A DNA stretch of 64,000 nt, taken from contig NZ_CANMZW010000002.1 in NCBI RefSeq assembly GCF_947502445.1, positions 62,001 to 126,000 of the forward strand, written 5' to 3'. Positions 1-8,083 of this stretch are shown here, piece by piece. The translations under genes and the position numbers were made by a program. The DNA comes from an uncultured Brevibacillus sp. (GTDB lineage Bacteria; Bacillota; Bacilli; Brevibacillales; Brevibacillaceae). The notes beneath the pieces are model-generated. The model searched no databases, had not been told where the DNA came from, and saw only the letters and a list, made by a program, of their open reading frames with translations. Each line of letters begins with the position of its first letter. Position 1 is the first letter of the stretch.

Positions 1-295
1 AAGCTGCAAGCTTTTCTTCGAGCTGTGTATGAAGCTCAAGCGTACCGTTGATAGTCCGAACTGCACCGGCACCTACCCCATACTTTTGTGCAGCAGCAAC
101 AGCCGCATCAATAAGACGTTGATCTGTTGCCAGACCGAGGTAGTTATTGGAGGAAAGATTGATCAGTTTTTTTCCAGAGATCGTGATGACCGGGCCATTT
201 GCACTTTGCAATGGATCGATGACATTGTACAGACCTTTGCTTTTCAGATCAGTCAAATTTTCTTGTAAAAAATGCTCCAATGTTTTGCTCGCCAA
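1..295 (-). CDS. kbl: Glycine C-acetyltransferase, N-terminal part (runs off the window)
   Basis: This is the first 98 codons of a PLP-dependent alpha-oxoamine synthase. The family joins glycine and acetyl-CoA to 2-amino-3-oxobutyrate, or runs in reverse during threonine breakdown. The start is a TTG at 295 behind GGAGGG. The N-terminus has the family pattern: '[12 protein letters not shown]' near residue 45, then '[18 protein letters not shown]' near residue 75. The catalytic lysine lies outside the window. KBL and 8-amino-7-oxononanoate synthase (BioF) are close relatives. The 'VRTINGT' segment favours KBL. The gene continues left of base 1, so its operon partner (often tdh) cannot be seen. 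Confidence 0.85.
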   Translation of the reverse strand, partial: MASKTLEHFLQENLTDLKSKGLYNVIDPLQSANGPVITISGKKLINLSSNNYLGLATDQRLIDAAVAAAQKYGVGAGAVRTINGTLELHTQLEEKLAA

Positions 296-561
296 CGAGA
301 ATCCCTCCAGCATTCGACCATGGACTGTACACGTGCGGACAGCTTTCGTAATTTCCACAAAAACAAATGTACACTCCGCATGGACGTTATATTTTTATTA
401 AAACGCTCTAAATCAACCTTATTTACTAATAGGTTACCACCATTTTCATATAATGTCCATATGACAAAGACATAATCGAACGCGCTTTCACAAAAAATTT
501 TGTCTCTCCCCATTAACTTCTCCTTCTCGAGCAATCTTAGACTTAGCGGTGAAAAAACAAA

Positions 562-598
562 AAACCACTCTCCACTTTTTTCAAGTGGAATGTGGTTT
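562..598 (-). terminator. Rho-independent terminator after the ferredoxin gene
   Basis: Read on the minus strand, a hairpin (AAACCAC / GTGGTTT with an inner CCACTT / AAGTGG stem) is followed by a T-run. It lies just past the stop of the 603-980 gene. The rest of the 296-602 gap is the AT-rich upstream region of kbl, where I see no other gene. Confidence 0.7.
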
Positions 599-602
599 TG
601 CC

Positions 603-980
603 TTATTTCTTGACTTTTTCCGTTTTTAAAATGCCTCGTCTCGCCGATTCCGTCCGTGCAAAGCCACCTTGCATAAAGCGATGGGTCATCAATGATTCGA
701 CTGGCTCACCATTACGCAGGTGCTGCTCGACCAAAAGGTCTGCATCCTCTGGCGTTATGTTTTCATACCAGATCCCCTCTGGATAAACGATCACTACACA
801 GGCATCCTCACACCGTCCATTACAGCGCGTGCGGGTAGTATGTACGACATCATCCAAGCCAGCTCTTGTGATTGACTCCCGAAGTGCTAGCGTTACTTCT
901 TCCCCACCTTTGCGCATACAGCTGCCGCCGTTACAGATCAATACATGGTGCGTTGTTTGCGATAAATCCCAGGTTGCCAC
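603..980 (-). CDS. Thioredoxin-like [2Fe-2S] ferredoxin domain protein
   Basis: A 125-residue protein with the cysteine spacing of thioredoxin-like 2Fe-2S ferredoxins: C16 and C21 ('CNGGSC') and C53 and C57 ('RCNGRC'), with an extra C61. The family carries one [2Fe-2S] cluster in a thioredoxin fold, like the small subunit of NADH dehydrogenase. In Bacilli it is found as a stand-alone cytosolic electron carrier of uncertain partner. The middle segment 'CVVIVYPEGIWYENITPED' is typical of the stand-alone (2Fe-2S) ferredoxin family. The gene is monocistronic, divergent from xerS, and has its own terminator. Confidence 0.8.
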   Translation of the reverse strand: MATWDLSQTTHHVLICNGGSCMRKGGEEVTLALRESITRAGLDDVVHTTRTRCNGRCEDACVVIVYPEGIWYENITPEDADLLVEQHLRNGEPVESLMTHRFMQGGFARTESARRGILKTEKVKK

Positions 981-1147
981 TTCCAGCCACTCCTCCCTGC
1001 ATCAAAACGTAATGATTACGTTTATCTACTGTTTTACTATATCTTTTCTCATCATGCCTGTAAATAGCGCAATTAGCAATTCCCAGAACGTTTTGTTTTT
1101 GATAGAATATATGTTCGTACACAAATATGATAGATGGTGGTGAAAGC

Positions 1148-2260
1148 ATGTCCGTAACCAAGCAACGTGATGCCTTGCAGCTCCTTGAATTAATGGGCTC
1201 CTTTCCCTGGTACGTGGAGAAATTTATTGAGCATAAAAAAACGAAGAAAAATTCTCCCTCCACCCTGCTCGGTTATTTGCGTGATATTACGTTTTTCTTT
1301 CGTTGGATGATGACAGAAGGCTTAACCCCTGCGTCTGAGATGAAGCATATTCCTTTGCAGGATCTCAATGATCTAAAAAAGGAAACGGTAGAAAGCTATA
1401 TTCTGTACTTACAGGAATCACATCTATATGAGCGCTCTGCTCTTTTGACCAACCCTACCCGGAGTGCAAAAAAAGAGTACAGTGATCGGACAATCAGCAG
1501 AAAGATTTCCAGTCTGAAATCATTGTTTCATTACTTGGCTGCATTGGCCGAGGATGATAATGGCGAATCGTATTTAACTCGCAATGTCCTCGCCAAAATA
1601 GAAGTAGAGACGATCGAGCTTACCCCGCTAGCCCGAGCGAATGCTATTCGAGCCAAAATCTTGATCGACGATGAGATTTACCAGTTCGTCGATTTTATCT
1701 ACAATGGTTACCTTGCGCATTGTAACACGTTGAAAAAGCAGCAATTTCATCTTCAAAACCGTGATCGTGACACCGCTATTGTCGCGTTGATTCTCTCGGG
1801 AGGATTTCGTGTATCGGAAATCGTAAGTTTGGACCTGTCCGACATTGTTATGGAAAAGAATCAGCTAAAAATGGTACGCAAGGGTAAAAAAGAAGACGCT
1901 CCCTTTTTCAGTGATTGGGGAAAAGAATACTTAGGGCGCTATTTGCAAGAGCGAGACAAATATATGCCTTCACACCAGGAAGATGCTGTTTTTCTTGCTG
2001 TCTCCCCGACCAATCCAAATGGTCATCGTATTGAGGTCCGTTCTGTTCAAAAGCTGGTAAAAAAATATGCCAAAGCTTTTGGTATCCCAGACTTGTCCGT
2101 GCATAAGCTCAGGCACAGCTTTGCGACGCAGTTTTTACGCTTAAATCCCGATCCGCATCAGCTGCAGGCGCAATTAGGACATTCCAAAATCGAAACAACC
2201 ATGCAGTACGCTCATGTCTTAGAGGATGCTCTAGGCAAAGCCGTCAATCGAACCACGTAA
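1148..2260 (+). CDS. xerS: Tyrosine recombinase, XerS-like
   Basis: A 370-residue site-specific tyrosine recombinase. I chose the ATG at 1148 because 'GGTGGTGAAAG' lies just upstream; an in-frame upstream start at 1127 has no binding site. The N-terminal half is a SAM-like core-binding domain. The C-terminal catalytic domain shows 'GGFRVSEIVSLDLSDI' (Arg I), 'HKLRHSFATQF' (His-x-x-Arg) and 'LGHSKIETTMQYAH' (last His and the Tyr nucleophile). Length and the 'RTISRKISSLKSLFHYL' region match XerS, which resolves chromosome dimers in Firmicutes, better than XerC or XerD. No phage or integrative-element genes adjoin it. A terminator follows. Confidence 0.85.
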   Translation: MSVTKQRDALQLLELMGSFPWYVEKFIEHKKTKKNSPSTLLGYLRDITFFFRWMMTEGLTPASEMKHIPLQDLNDLKKETVESYILYLQESHLYERSALLTNPTRSAKKEYSDRTISRKISSLKSLFHYLAALAEDDNGESYLTRNVLAKIEVETIELTPLARANAIRAKILIDDEIYQFVDFIYNGYLAHCNTLKKQQFHLQNRDRDTAIVALILSGGFRVSEIVSLDLSDIVMEKNQLKMVRKGKKEDAPFFSDWGKEYLGRYLQERDKYMPSHQEDAVFLAVSPTNPNGHRIEVRSVQKLVKKYAKAFGIPDLSVHKLRHSFATQFLRLNPDPHQLQAQLGHSKIETTMQYAHVLEDALGKAVNRTT

Positions 2261-2283
2261 GTATTAATGCGTGCGGGAAGTTG

Positions 2284-2322
2284 AATAACCATCCGAAGCT
2301 GGAACGTCTACAGATGGTTATT
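2284..2322 (+). terminator. Terminator after xerS
   Basis: A 10-bp stem (AATAACCATC / GATGGTTATT) begins 24 bases after the xerS stop. The T-run is weak (TTTCC). Confidence 0.6.
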
Positions 2323-2578
2323 TCCTTGAGCATTTTGTTAAGATCTTCGCCCTTAACTCGAACATCTTGTGTTGCTTCCATTCGATGTTTTCACCTAAAT
2401 TTTATCTAATCACCGCTTTATGAAAATGAAATAAAAGCAACTATTTCGATGAATTATCCGCCTTTCGTACTAAGTTGTTAACAATGCCCTTGTTAAAGTA
2501 GTTGCACCGATTGCATTGGCAGTGCCAACTTTCGTCAATGAATTTCTCCAGCAGTCACTCCAGTAACTGTGATCGTTT

Positions 2579-2713
2579 TTAATGTTGTAGCGACAAAGAT
2601 AAGGGGAATGCTCGAACTTCCCGATGAATATCCCCTCTAGGCCCGGTGGCTCCTGTCACACCAGTGACTCCAGTTGCTCTTGTTAACCCCGTTACACCAG
2701 TTGACCCCGTAGC
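2579..2713 (-). pseudogene. Remnant of a collagen-like (Gly-X-Thr) surface protein gene
   Basis: On the minus strand the open stretch reads as Gly-Xaa-Thr triplets: 'ATGSTGVTGLTRATGVTGVTG', close to the TGATGVTG repeats of exosporium and other collagen-like filaments of Bacilli. It is cut at both ends: an in-frame TGA lies at 2714-2716 and TAA at 2579-2581, with no start codon or ribosome binding site. Beyond the TAA, broken frames at about 2480-2570 still show alanine- and threonine-rich fragments, as expected for a decayed C-terminal domain. The plus-strand reading (Pro-Val-Thr repeats from 2646) is its mirror. No function is left. Confidence 0.6.
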
Positions 2714-2800
2714 TCAGGTGGGGCCATTTATAATAGGAAACTGCAAAATAGCCCGATACAAGGGCAACAAAATAAAATATGAGCTATCACATTACACAGG

Positions 2801-2977
2801 ATACCGCCCCATTGGACAAGCTGGGCGGTATTTCTGTATCCGGATAGCGATACTTCGGGTCATCTTGGCCCGAAGTTTTCTTTTGCTGGGCTTTGTCCCG
2901 CACCCCAAAGCTCTAAGGATATGATATATTCCCCGCAAGGCAAAATCTCAAAAATGTGCAAGTGTCAATACACTTGC
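2801..2977. other. Hairpin-rich non-coding segment of unknown origin
   Basis: Three perfect hairpins lie within 180 bases. The first is 2801-2809/2823-2831 (ATACCGCCC). The second is 2853-2859/2869-2875 (CTTCGGG / CCCGAAG, followed by TTTTCTTTT, a good plus-strand terminator). The third is 2958-2965/2970-2977 (GCAAGTGT / ACACTTGC, terminator-like on the minus strand). No gene ends here on either strand. The base make-up differs from the AT-rich flanks. It may be a scrap of a mobile element, but I could not identify one. Confidence 0.45.
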
Positions 2978-3066
2978 CCTGCTTGCCGTTTTATGCAGAC
3001 GTGATATTTGCTGTTTTAATTCATCCCCTTTTTTAAACACATAAGGATAATTTAAGAGTAAGTGGC

Positions 3067-3098
3067 TTTACAATAACGTATACGTTATTGTTTATAAT
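3067..3098 (+). promoter_or_regulatory. MerR-type promoter with operator palindrome
   Basis: A perfect 22-bp palindrome at 3070-3091 (half-site ACAATAACGTA) fills the space between TTTACA (3067-3072) and TATAAT (3093-3098). The spacer is 20 bp, or 19 bp if TTACAA is taken as the -35. Over-long spacers with a dyad inside are the mark of promoters that MerR-family regulators activate by DNA distortion. The next gene is a MerR-family regulator, so autoregulation is likely. Confidence 0.75.
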
Positions 3099-3122
3099 GT
3101 TTTTGAGGGAGGAGCGTAAACA

Positions 3123-3899
3123 GTGATCCGAGTTGGAGAATTAGCGAAAAAAACAAACATCAGCAAAAGAACACTTTATTACTACGAACAAATTGAATTG
3201 TTAAAACCCACACTTATTTCAGAAAATGGATATCGCTATTATGACGAGAATGCAGTACTTCACCTTCAAAAAATTCTGTTGCTGAAATCAATTGGCTATA
3301 CATTAGAACAAATTAAAGAACTATTCCAAAATCAAAACAGTACGAAAGAAAACGAAAATTGGATAGCTTCTTTAAATGAACAAATTGAGCTTATTGAAAA
3401 GAAGAAAGAAGAATTAAGCCGTAAACAGTATTATCTTAGATCAACCATTCATACCATTCAACTCAAGGGAACGAGTAGCGTGAAAGATTTACTACAAGTT
3501 ATTGAGACATTGAATGATCGCCCTCTTGTAGAAGGTATAATACCAGCCGAATTTAGTGATGATTTACCGTTTACTTCAAGGGAAAAGAGTATTCTTAACC
3601 GTTTTCCTGTCCTGGGCAGTAATGATGGACGAATAGAAGAACTGTTACTTATTCTTCAACAGGTAATAGGTATGATGCCAGCATCTCCATACTCTTCAGA
3701 GGCTCAAGTCGTTGCTGGCCATTTGTATGAGAAGACTTTAGATCTATTTGAAGGTGATGAAAAGCTATTAGACAAATACTGGGAACTAATAAGGCCGGCC
3801 AATGGTGAGAAGCCCGTAGTAATGGGCATGGACAGCGAATTAATGGCTTATATAGATGAAATGATAAGCTTTTTTCTAAAGCAGAGAGAGGACAAATGA
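3123..3899 (+). CDS. MerR family transcriptional regulator
   Basis: A 258-residue protein starting at GTG 3123 behind GGGAGGAGCG. Residues 1-70 form the MerR winged helix: 'RVGELAKKTNISKRTLYYYE' then 'NGYRYYDENAVLHLQKILLL'. A coiled dimerisation helix follows at about 75-120. The C-terminal 130 residues are a probable ligand or effector domain I cannot assign; they lack the metal-binding cysteines of MerR, CueR and ZntR. It is the first gene of a three-gene operon with a lipoprotein and a membrane protein, and its promoter carries a fitting operator. It probably activates the operon in response to a small molecule or envelope stress. Confidence 0.85.
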   Translation: MIRVGELAKKTNISKRTLYYYEQIELLKPTLISENGYRYYDENAVLHLQKILLLKSIGYTLEQIKELFQNQNSTKENENWIASLNEQIELIEKKKEELSRKQYYLRSTIHTIQLKGTSSVKDLLQVIETLNDRPLVEGIIPAEFSDDLPFTSREKSILNRFPVLGSNDGRIEELLLILQQVIGMMPASPYSSEAQVVAGHLYEKTLDLFEGDEKLLDKYWELIRPANGEKPVVMGMDSELMAYIDEMISFFLKQREDK

Positions 3900-3900
3900 C

Positions 3901-4377
3901 ATGAAGAAAAGTAGACAAGTATGGTTTTTAAGAAAGAACATTGGGCACCTAGTTTTACTTGTTGGTGTACTGATCTTGTTATCAGCTTGCGGAATAGTAA
4001 AGGACACAATTGATGGAATGACTGGTAAAGAATTGAACGTGGAGGTTGATAAAGATTCTAATTCAATAATCGTAGAGGTGGTCGTTGAAAGTGATGGTGA
4101 TTCGGTAGTTAACCTTGGGGTAGACATAAACGCCCGTAAGAATCCAGAAAGTGTTCATTTTGATTCCATCGAAGTTCCTTATAGAGAGGAATTTGTCGTC
4201 CCGAAAGACGTCCCAATACCTCTTACTCCCACTCTTGTCAAGGCGGAGGTAGCTGACGGCGCCAGTTGGGTAAGCTGTACCATCCTTTATGACGGAGAAG
4301 TGGTTGCCACTCATATGTCGCGAAGAGATGGTGGGAAAGCCGTCTGTGAAAAGTCGTTCCAGTTGGGTCCAGGATGA
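3901..4377 (+). CDS. Predicted lipoprotein of unknown function
   Basis: A 158-residue protein with a charged N-terminus, a hydrophobic stretch and the lipobox 'LLSAC' at about residues 26-30, so it should be lipid-anchored on the outer face of the membrane. The mature part is acidic and beta-rich by eye, with no motif I recognise. It begins one base after the MerR stop, so it is translationally coupled to the regulator. Its place between a MerR regulator and a membrane transporter-like protein suggests a role in sensing or export at the cell surface. Confidence 0.7.
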   Translation: MKKSRQVWFLRKNIGHLVLLVGVLILLSACGIVKDTIDGMTGKELNVEVDKDSNSIIVEVVVESDGDSVVNLGVDINARKNPESVHFDSIEVPYREEFVVPKDVPIPLTPTLVKAEVADGASWVSCTILYDGEVVATHMSRRDGGKAVCEKSFQLGPG

Positions 4378-4435
4378 TCGAAAGAGCGATTCTCCAGATA
4401 AGCAGTTTAATACAACAAAGAGGGGAGGAACCCTA

Positions 4436-5173
4436 ATGTTATTTACAACATTGCTCTCTAGCCTTGTGGTGCTGGCATTAATTGATTCTACAAGTTTCGG
4501 AACATTGTTGATACCCATTTGGCTACTCATGACTTCACGACGTGTTCGAGTAGACAGATTTTTTATTTATTTGTTCACTGTCGTGGGATTTTACTTTTTT
4601 GCTGGTTTAATCATCATGTTTAGTGCTAACTCATTTCTAAACAGATATGGTTCATTGCTTGAATCAAATCAATTTCTGTTTGGGCAACTTACTTTAGGAA
4701 TCGTGTTAATGGTGATTAGCCAGCTTATGGATACAAAAAAAGCTCGTGCGCTTGCTGCGGAACGTGCAGCAAGAGGAGATGGTCGTATTTTAAAGTGGAG
4801 GAATCGTGTTATGGGCGATTCAGTATCTAGTCAAGGCTCTATCACTATGCTTATCGGACTTGCGCTAACCGCTGTCGTACTTGAACTAGGAACAATGCTC
4901 CCCTACCTGGCGGCGATTGGTCTTATAGCTTCTGATGGACCTTCATGGCCTATGTCCGGCATCCTATTATTCGGTTATTGTATCGTTATGGTGGTACCTG
5001 CGTTAGCTCTGCTAATCGGACGACTTGTCGCTTATCGTGCTTTGAAGCAACCTCTCGCCCGACTCGATACTTGGTTAGCAAAAAACGCCCAAAGCACCAC
5101 AGCCTGGGTTATCGGTATTGTTGGCTTTCTACTAGCTGCAAACGCTATTTATGATCTTGGGTGGGTCGGTTGA
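4436..5173 (+). CDS. GAP/Sap (SfLAP)-like multi-spanning membrane protein
   Basis: A 245-residue membrane protein. The ATG at 4436 follows GGGGAGGAACCCTA; a longer in-frame start lies inside the lipoprotein gene and lacks a binding site. About six hydrophobic helices are visible, in two sets of three split by a basic loop ('KKARALAAERAARGDGR' near residue 105). The N-terminal 'ALIDSTSFGTLLIPIWLL' is typical of the GAP/Sap family, named for mycobacterial sulfolipid- and glycopeptidolipid-addressing proteins and distantly LysE-like. A transport role is likely and the substrate is unknown. Last gene of the MerR operon. Confidence 0.65.
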   Translation: MLFTTLLSSLVVLALIDSTSFGTLLIPIWLLMTSRRVRVDRFFIYLFTVVGFYFFAGLIIMFSANSFLNRYGSLLESNQFLFGQLTLGIVLMVISQLMDTKKARALAAERAARGDGRILKWRNRVMGDSVSSQGSITMLIGLALTAVVLELGTMLPYLAAIGLIASDGPSWPMSGILLFGYCIVMVVPALALLIGRLVAYRALKQPLARLDTWLAKNAQSTTAWVIGIVGFLLAANAIYDLGWVG

Positions 5174-5301
5174 TCGTATATATAGTTACATGCATCTTAT
5201 CATTCAGAAGGTGGCCTTAAGCAACCATCTTGTAACTGATAGGAAGCTTTCCAATTGGACTTGGTACTGGTTACTGCTGTCATTGATGATGGGTATCGCA
5301 C

Positions 5302-5337
5302 AAAAATCCCCCTGCCAGATGACAGGAGGTGATTTTT
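5302..5337. terminator. Bidirectional terminator between convergent genes
   Basis: A stem with A-run and T-run flanks (AAAAATCCCCCTG / CAGGAGGTGATTTTT, with bulges) lies between the plus-strand membrane protein gene and the minus-strand transglycosylase gene. It can serve both. Confidence 0.7.
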
Positions 5338-5350
5338 GCTACAATTCTCT

Positions 5351-6169
5351 TTACGATGCTGATTTCACTGTTTTCGTCACCCGGATGGACTCTGTCAGAG
5401 CCTTTTGTTTCTGTGCCTGATCGATTACCTCCAGCTGAGCCATACGATTCAAGACGACGCTTTGCCGCTCTTTCGCTTTTTGCCAATGCTTGATGGGTGA
5501 GTAGTTTTCTGGCGCTTTCGGCAACGAAGCAAGAATCGCTACCTCACCCAAAGTGATTGCGTCCTTCCCCGTTGCTTTGGCTGACTTGCCAAAATAAAAG
5601 GCGGTCGCTTCTCCGATCCCGTTTTTTCCATGCCCAAAGTAAATGATATTTAAATACATTTCCAACAGCTCTTTTTTACTGTATCGCTGTTCCAGCTGTA
5701 AGGCGATAGCCATTTCCTTCGCTTTTCGCAGCATCGTTTTATCCTGGGTCAAAAACAGATTGCGGGCTAATTGCATCGTGATCGTGCTGCCACCCTGCAC
5801 ATAACCGCCCTGACGCACATCAATCCAAAGCGCCCGAGCCAGCGCGACTGGGTCAACTCCACCATGCTGCATAAAGCGATGATCTTCAATCGCGACAAAA
5901 GCTTTCCACATGTAATCAGGCATTTCATCCAGCTTGACATACGTCGCTGTTTTTGTGTCATGCAGCGCAGCCAATTTCTTTTCATCAATCCATAGATTCC
6001 CTGCCCAGCCCAAAAGAATAGGGGCAAGGACAGCGCAGGCTACTATTGTAATCAGTACAATTCTGATTCGTTTTTTCCAAGTCGAGCCCTGTTTCTCTAC
6101 TCGCTCTCTCTCGTTTGCCGCAACATAAGTTTGCGCATTGCCAACAACGGGTATGGAATACTGGTTCAT
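5351..6169 (-). CDS. Monofunctional peptidoglycan glycosyltransferase (GT51)
   Basis: A 272-residue type II membrane protein that polymerises lipid II into glycan strands. A single membrane helix lies at about residues 35-56. The extracellular GT51 domain shows the catalytic 'EDHRF' (Glu near residue 95) and 'GGSTITMQLARNLFL', 'KKELLEMYLNIIYFG' and 'ASLPKAPENYSP'. The protein stops after this domain, so there is no penicillin-binding transpeptidase part: a stand-alone transglycosylase and not a class A PBP. I chose the ATG at 6169 (AAGGGGGA eight bases upstream) over an in-frame GTG at 6175. Monocistronic. Confidence 0.9.
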   Translation of the reverse strand: MNQYSIPVVGNAQTYVAANERERVEKQGSTWKKRIRIVLITIVACAVLAPILLGWAGNLWIDEKKLAALHDTKTATYVKLDEMPDYMWKAFVAIEDHRFMQHGGVDPVALARALWIDVRQGGYVQGGSTITMQLARNLFLTQDKTMLRKAKEMAIALQLEQRYSKKELLEMYLNIIYFGHGKNGIGEATAFYFGKSAKATGKDAITLGEVAILASLPKAPENYSPIKHWQKAKERQSVVLNRMAQLEVIDQAQKQKALTESIRVTKTVKSAS

Positions 6170-6276
6170 GCGCACATCCCCCTTGTCTTGCTTCTACTGT
6201 CATTGTAGGGGGTGTGCCGGTTTGATCCCATCGAATCTAATTACAGTAACCTTACATTTCCGTAATCTTTGTTGTT

Positions 6277-7857
6277 TTAGGATTGATGCTGTCCTGCTTC
6301 CTGCTGACGAAGCTCGATTCGTCTGATTTTTCCTGAGGTCGTCTTTGGCAGCTCCTGTACAAATTCGATTTTACGTGGGTATTTATATGGAGCCGTCAAG
6401 CGTTTGACGTGATCTTGCAATTCTGCAACCAATTCATCGGAAGGCATGTTGCCTTTCTTTAATATAACGAAAGCTTTTACGACATTACCGCGCTCAGGAT
6501 CAGGGCTGGCGACTGCAGCACATTCCGCCACCGAAGGGTGCTTCACCAGCGCATCCTCCACCTCGAACGGCCCGATCGTGTACCCGCCAGAAATAATAAT
6601 ATCGTCGGAGCGTCCTTCAAACCAGATATACCCATCCTCATCCATACGTCCTTGGTCGCCTGTCACGAACCAATCACCGCGATACGCTTTGGCAGTACGC
6701 ACCGGATCATCCAAATAGCCTTTAAACAATGCAACCATATTTCGATCGATGGCGATATCACCTACCTTGCCTACAGCGACTTCTTCGCCTTCTTCGTCGA
6801 TAATGGCGATTCTTACTACTGGCGATGGTTTACCCATTGATCCTGGTTTCGGCTCCATTCCAACAAACGTACCGACCAAAAGCGTACTTTCTGTTTGTCC
6901 GTAGCCATCACGTACGGTAATCGAAAACTCCCGGCGGAATGTATCAATTACTTCCCGGTTGAGCGGCTCACCTGCTGAACATGCTGAGCGCAATGCACGC
7001 AGCTTGTATTGATTCAAGTCAGATACTTTTGCCATCAGTCGATACTCGGTTGGAGTCGCACACAATACCGAGACCGGGTAATCTTGTAAAATAGTCAAAT
7101 AGTTTTCTGCACTAAATCTTCCTTTATATACAAACGCTGTTGCACCCATACCGAGTGTGGAGACAAAAGGACTCCAAATCCATTTTGCCCAGCCTGGCCC
7201 CGCTGTCGCCCAAACCACATCTCCCTCACGGACATCCAGCCACTGCGACGCTGCTACTGCCAAATGAGCGAAAGGCCAGCCGTGTACATGCATCACGCCT
7301 TTAGGTCCACCCGTTGTTCCCGATGTATAGGAAAGAAAGGCTAGCTCGTCAGAAGCTGTGTTCACAACAGTGAATTCGTCGTCCTGATCCGCCAGCAGGC
7401 TGCCTAGAGAAATCCAGCCCTCTTTGGCATTTCCGACTGTAATGAAGTGGCTAAGCGAGGCACAGCTCCCGCGTGTCTGCTCTACTTCATCCTGCACGCC
7501 ATCAAATCCGATTACCGCTTTCACTTTTGCGTGATTGACACGGTATTCAATATCTTTGTGACGCAGCATCTCTGAGCCCGGCAGGATGACTGCCCCTACC
7601 TTTAGCAATGCCAAATAAAGACCATACGCCAGCGTTCCCCGTGTCACAAGGACCAATACTTTATCTCCGTGCCCGATCCCGATGGAGGAAAGACCGTTGG
7701 CAATCCGATTGGAATAGCGGCGCAGCTCCTCATATGTCAATATATGCTCGTGTCCTTGCTCATCCAGCTCCCAGACTGCCCGTCTGTCCGGATTTTTCCT
7801 CGCCCATTCATCCACCTGTGCAGCAAAGTTATAAAATGCTGGCATGTTCAATTGCAA
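6277..7857 (-). CDS. Acyl-CoA synthetase (AMP-forming), MbcS/acetyl-CoA-synthetase-like
   Basis: A 526-residue ANL-superfamily ligase that activates a short or branched acyl acid to acyl-CoA through an acyl-AMP. Motifs in order: 'SYTSGTTGGPKGVMH' (P-loop, near residue 170), 'DGYGQTEST', 'GDWFVTGDQGRMDEDGY', and C-terminal 'KTTSGKIRR' holding the adenylation lysine. Overall it resembles MbcS (methylbutyryl-CoA synthetase) and medium-chain synthetases. The start is a TTG at 7857 spaced eight bases from GGAGG; an internal ATG at 7845 is too far from the site. Single gene. Confidence 0.85.
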   Translation of the reverse strand: MQLNMPAFYNFAAQVDEWARKNPDRRAVWELDEQGHEHILTYEELRRYSNRIANGLSSIGIGHGDKVLVLVTRGTLAYGLYLALLKVGAVILPGSEMLRHKDIEYRVNHAKVKAVIGFDGVQDEVEQTRGSCASLSHFITVGNAKEGWISLGSLLADQDDEFTVVNTASDELAFLSYTSGTTGGPKGVMHVHGWPFAHLAVAASQWLDVREGDVVWATAGPGWAKWIWSPFVSTLGMGATAFVYKGRFSAENYLTILQDYPVSVLCATPTEYRLMAKVSDLNQYKLRALRSACSAGEPLNREVIDTFRREFSITVRDGYGQTESTLLVGTFVGMEPKPGSMGKPSPVVRIAIIDEEGEEVAVGKVGDIAIDRNMVALFKGYLDDPVRTAKAYRGDWFVTGDQGRMDEDGYIWFEGRSDDIIISGGYTIGPFEVEDALVKHPSVAECAAVASPDPERGNVVKAFVILKKGNMPSDELVAELQDHVKRLTAPYKYPRKIEFVQELPKTTSGKIRRIELRQQEAGQHQS

Positions 7858-8032
7858 ATGACACACCTCCAGTTTTTTCATATATACAGAAAAATAGTAT
7901 TCGACGTTTTTTACATTTTTCCTCTATTCTGTCTATTTTAAACGCAAATTTATTAGCATACTCATGAAATAATTGGCATCAACCAATGGCGTAACTATTG
8001 CACACCATTTGCGTCTTACATAATAACAAAGA

Positions 8033-8053
8033 CTCTCATGCTATGCACGAGAG
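8033..8053 (-). terminator. Terminator after the NlpC/P60 gene
   Basis: A 9-bp stem with one G-T pair (CTCTCGTGC / GCATGAGAG on the minus strand), followed by TCTTTGTT. It lies about 30 bases past the stop of 8084-8989. Confidence 0.6.
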
Positions 8054-8083
8054 CCAGATCATCGCGTTTCTTATGGGAGCAGG

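Noticed and set aside
1148..2260. xerS as a sign of a prophage or integrative element
   Set aside because: The protein matches the chromosome-dimer resolvase group and no integration, excision or phage genes are nearby.
2646..2924. Plus-strand 92-codon frame with Pro-Val-Thr repeats
   Set aside because: It is the mirror image of the collagen-like triplets on the minus strand, has no ribosome binding site and runs through three hairpins.
5151..5420. Plus-strand 89-codon frame between two convergent genes
   Set aside because: It crosses a bidirectional terminator and the end of the transglycosylase gene and has no binding site.
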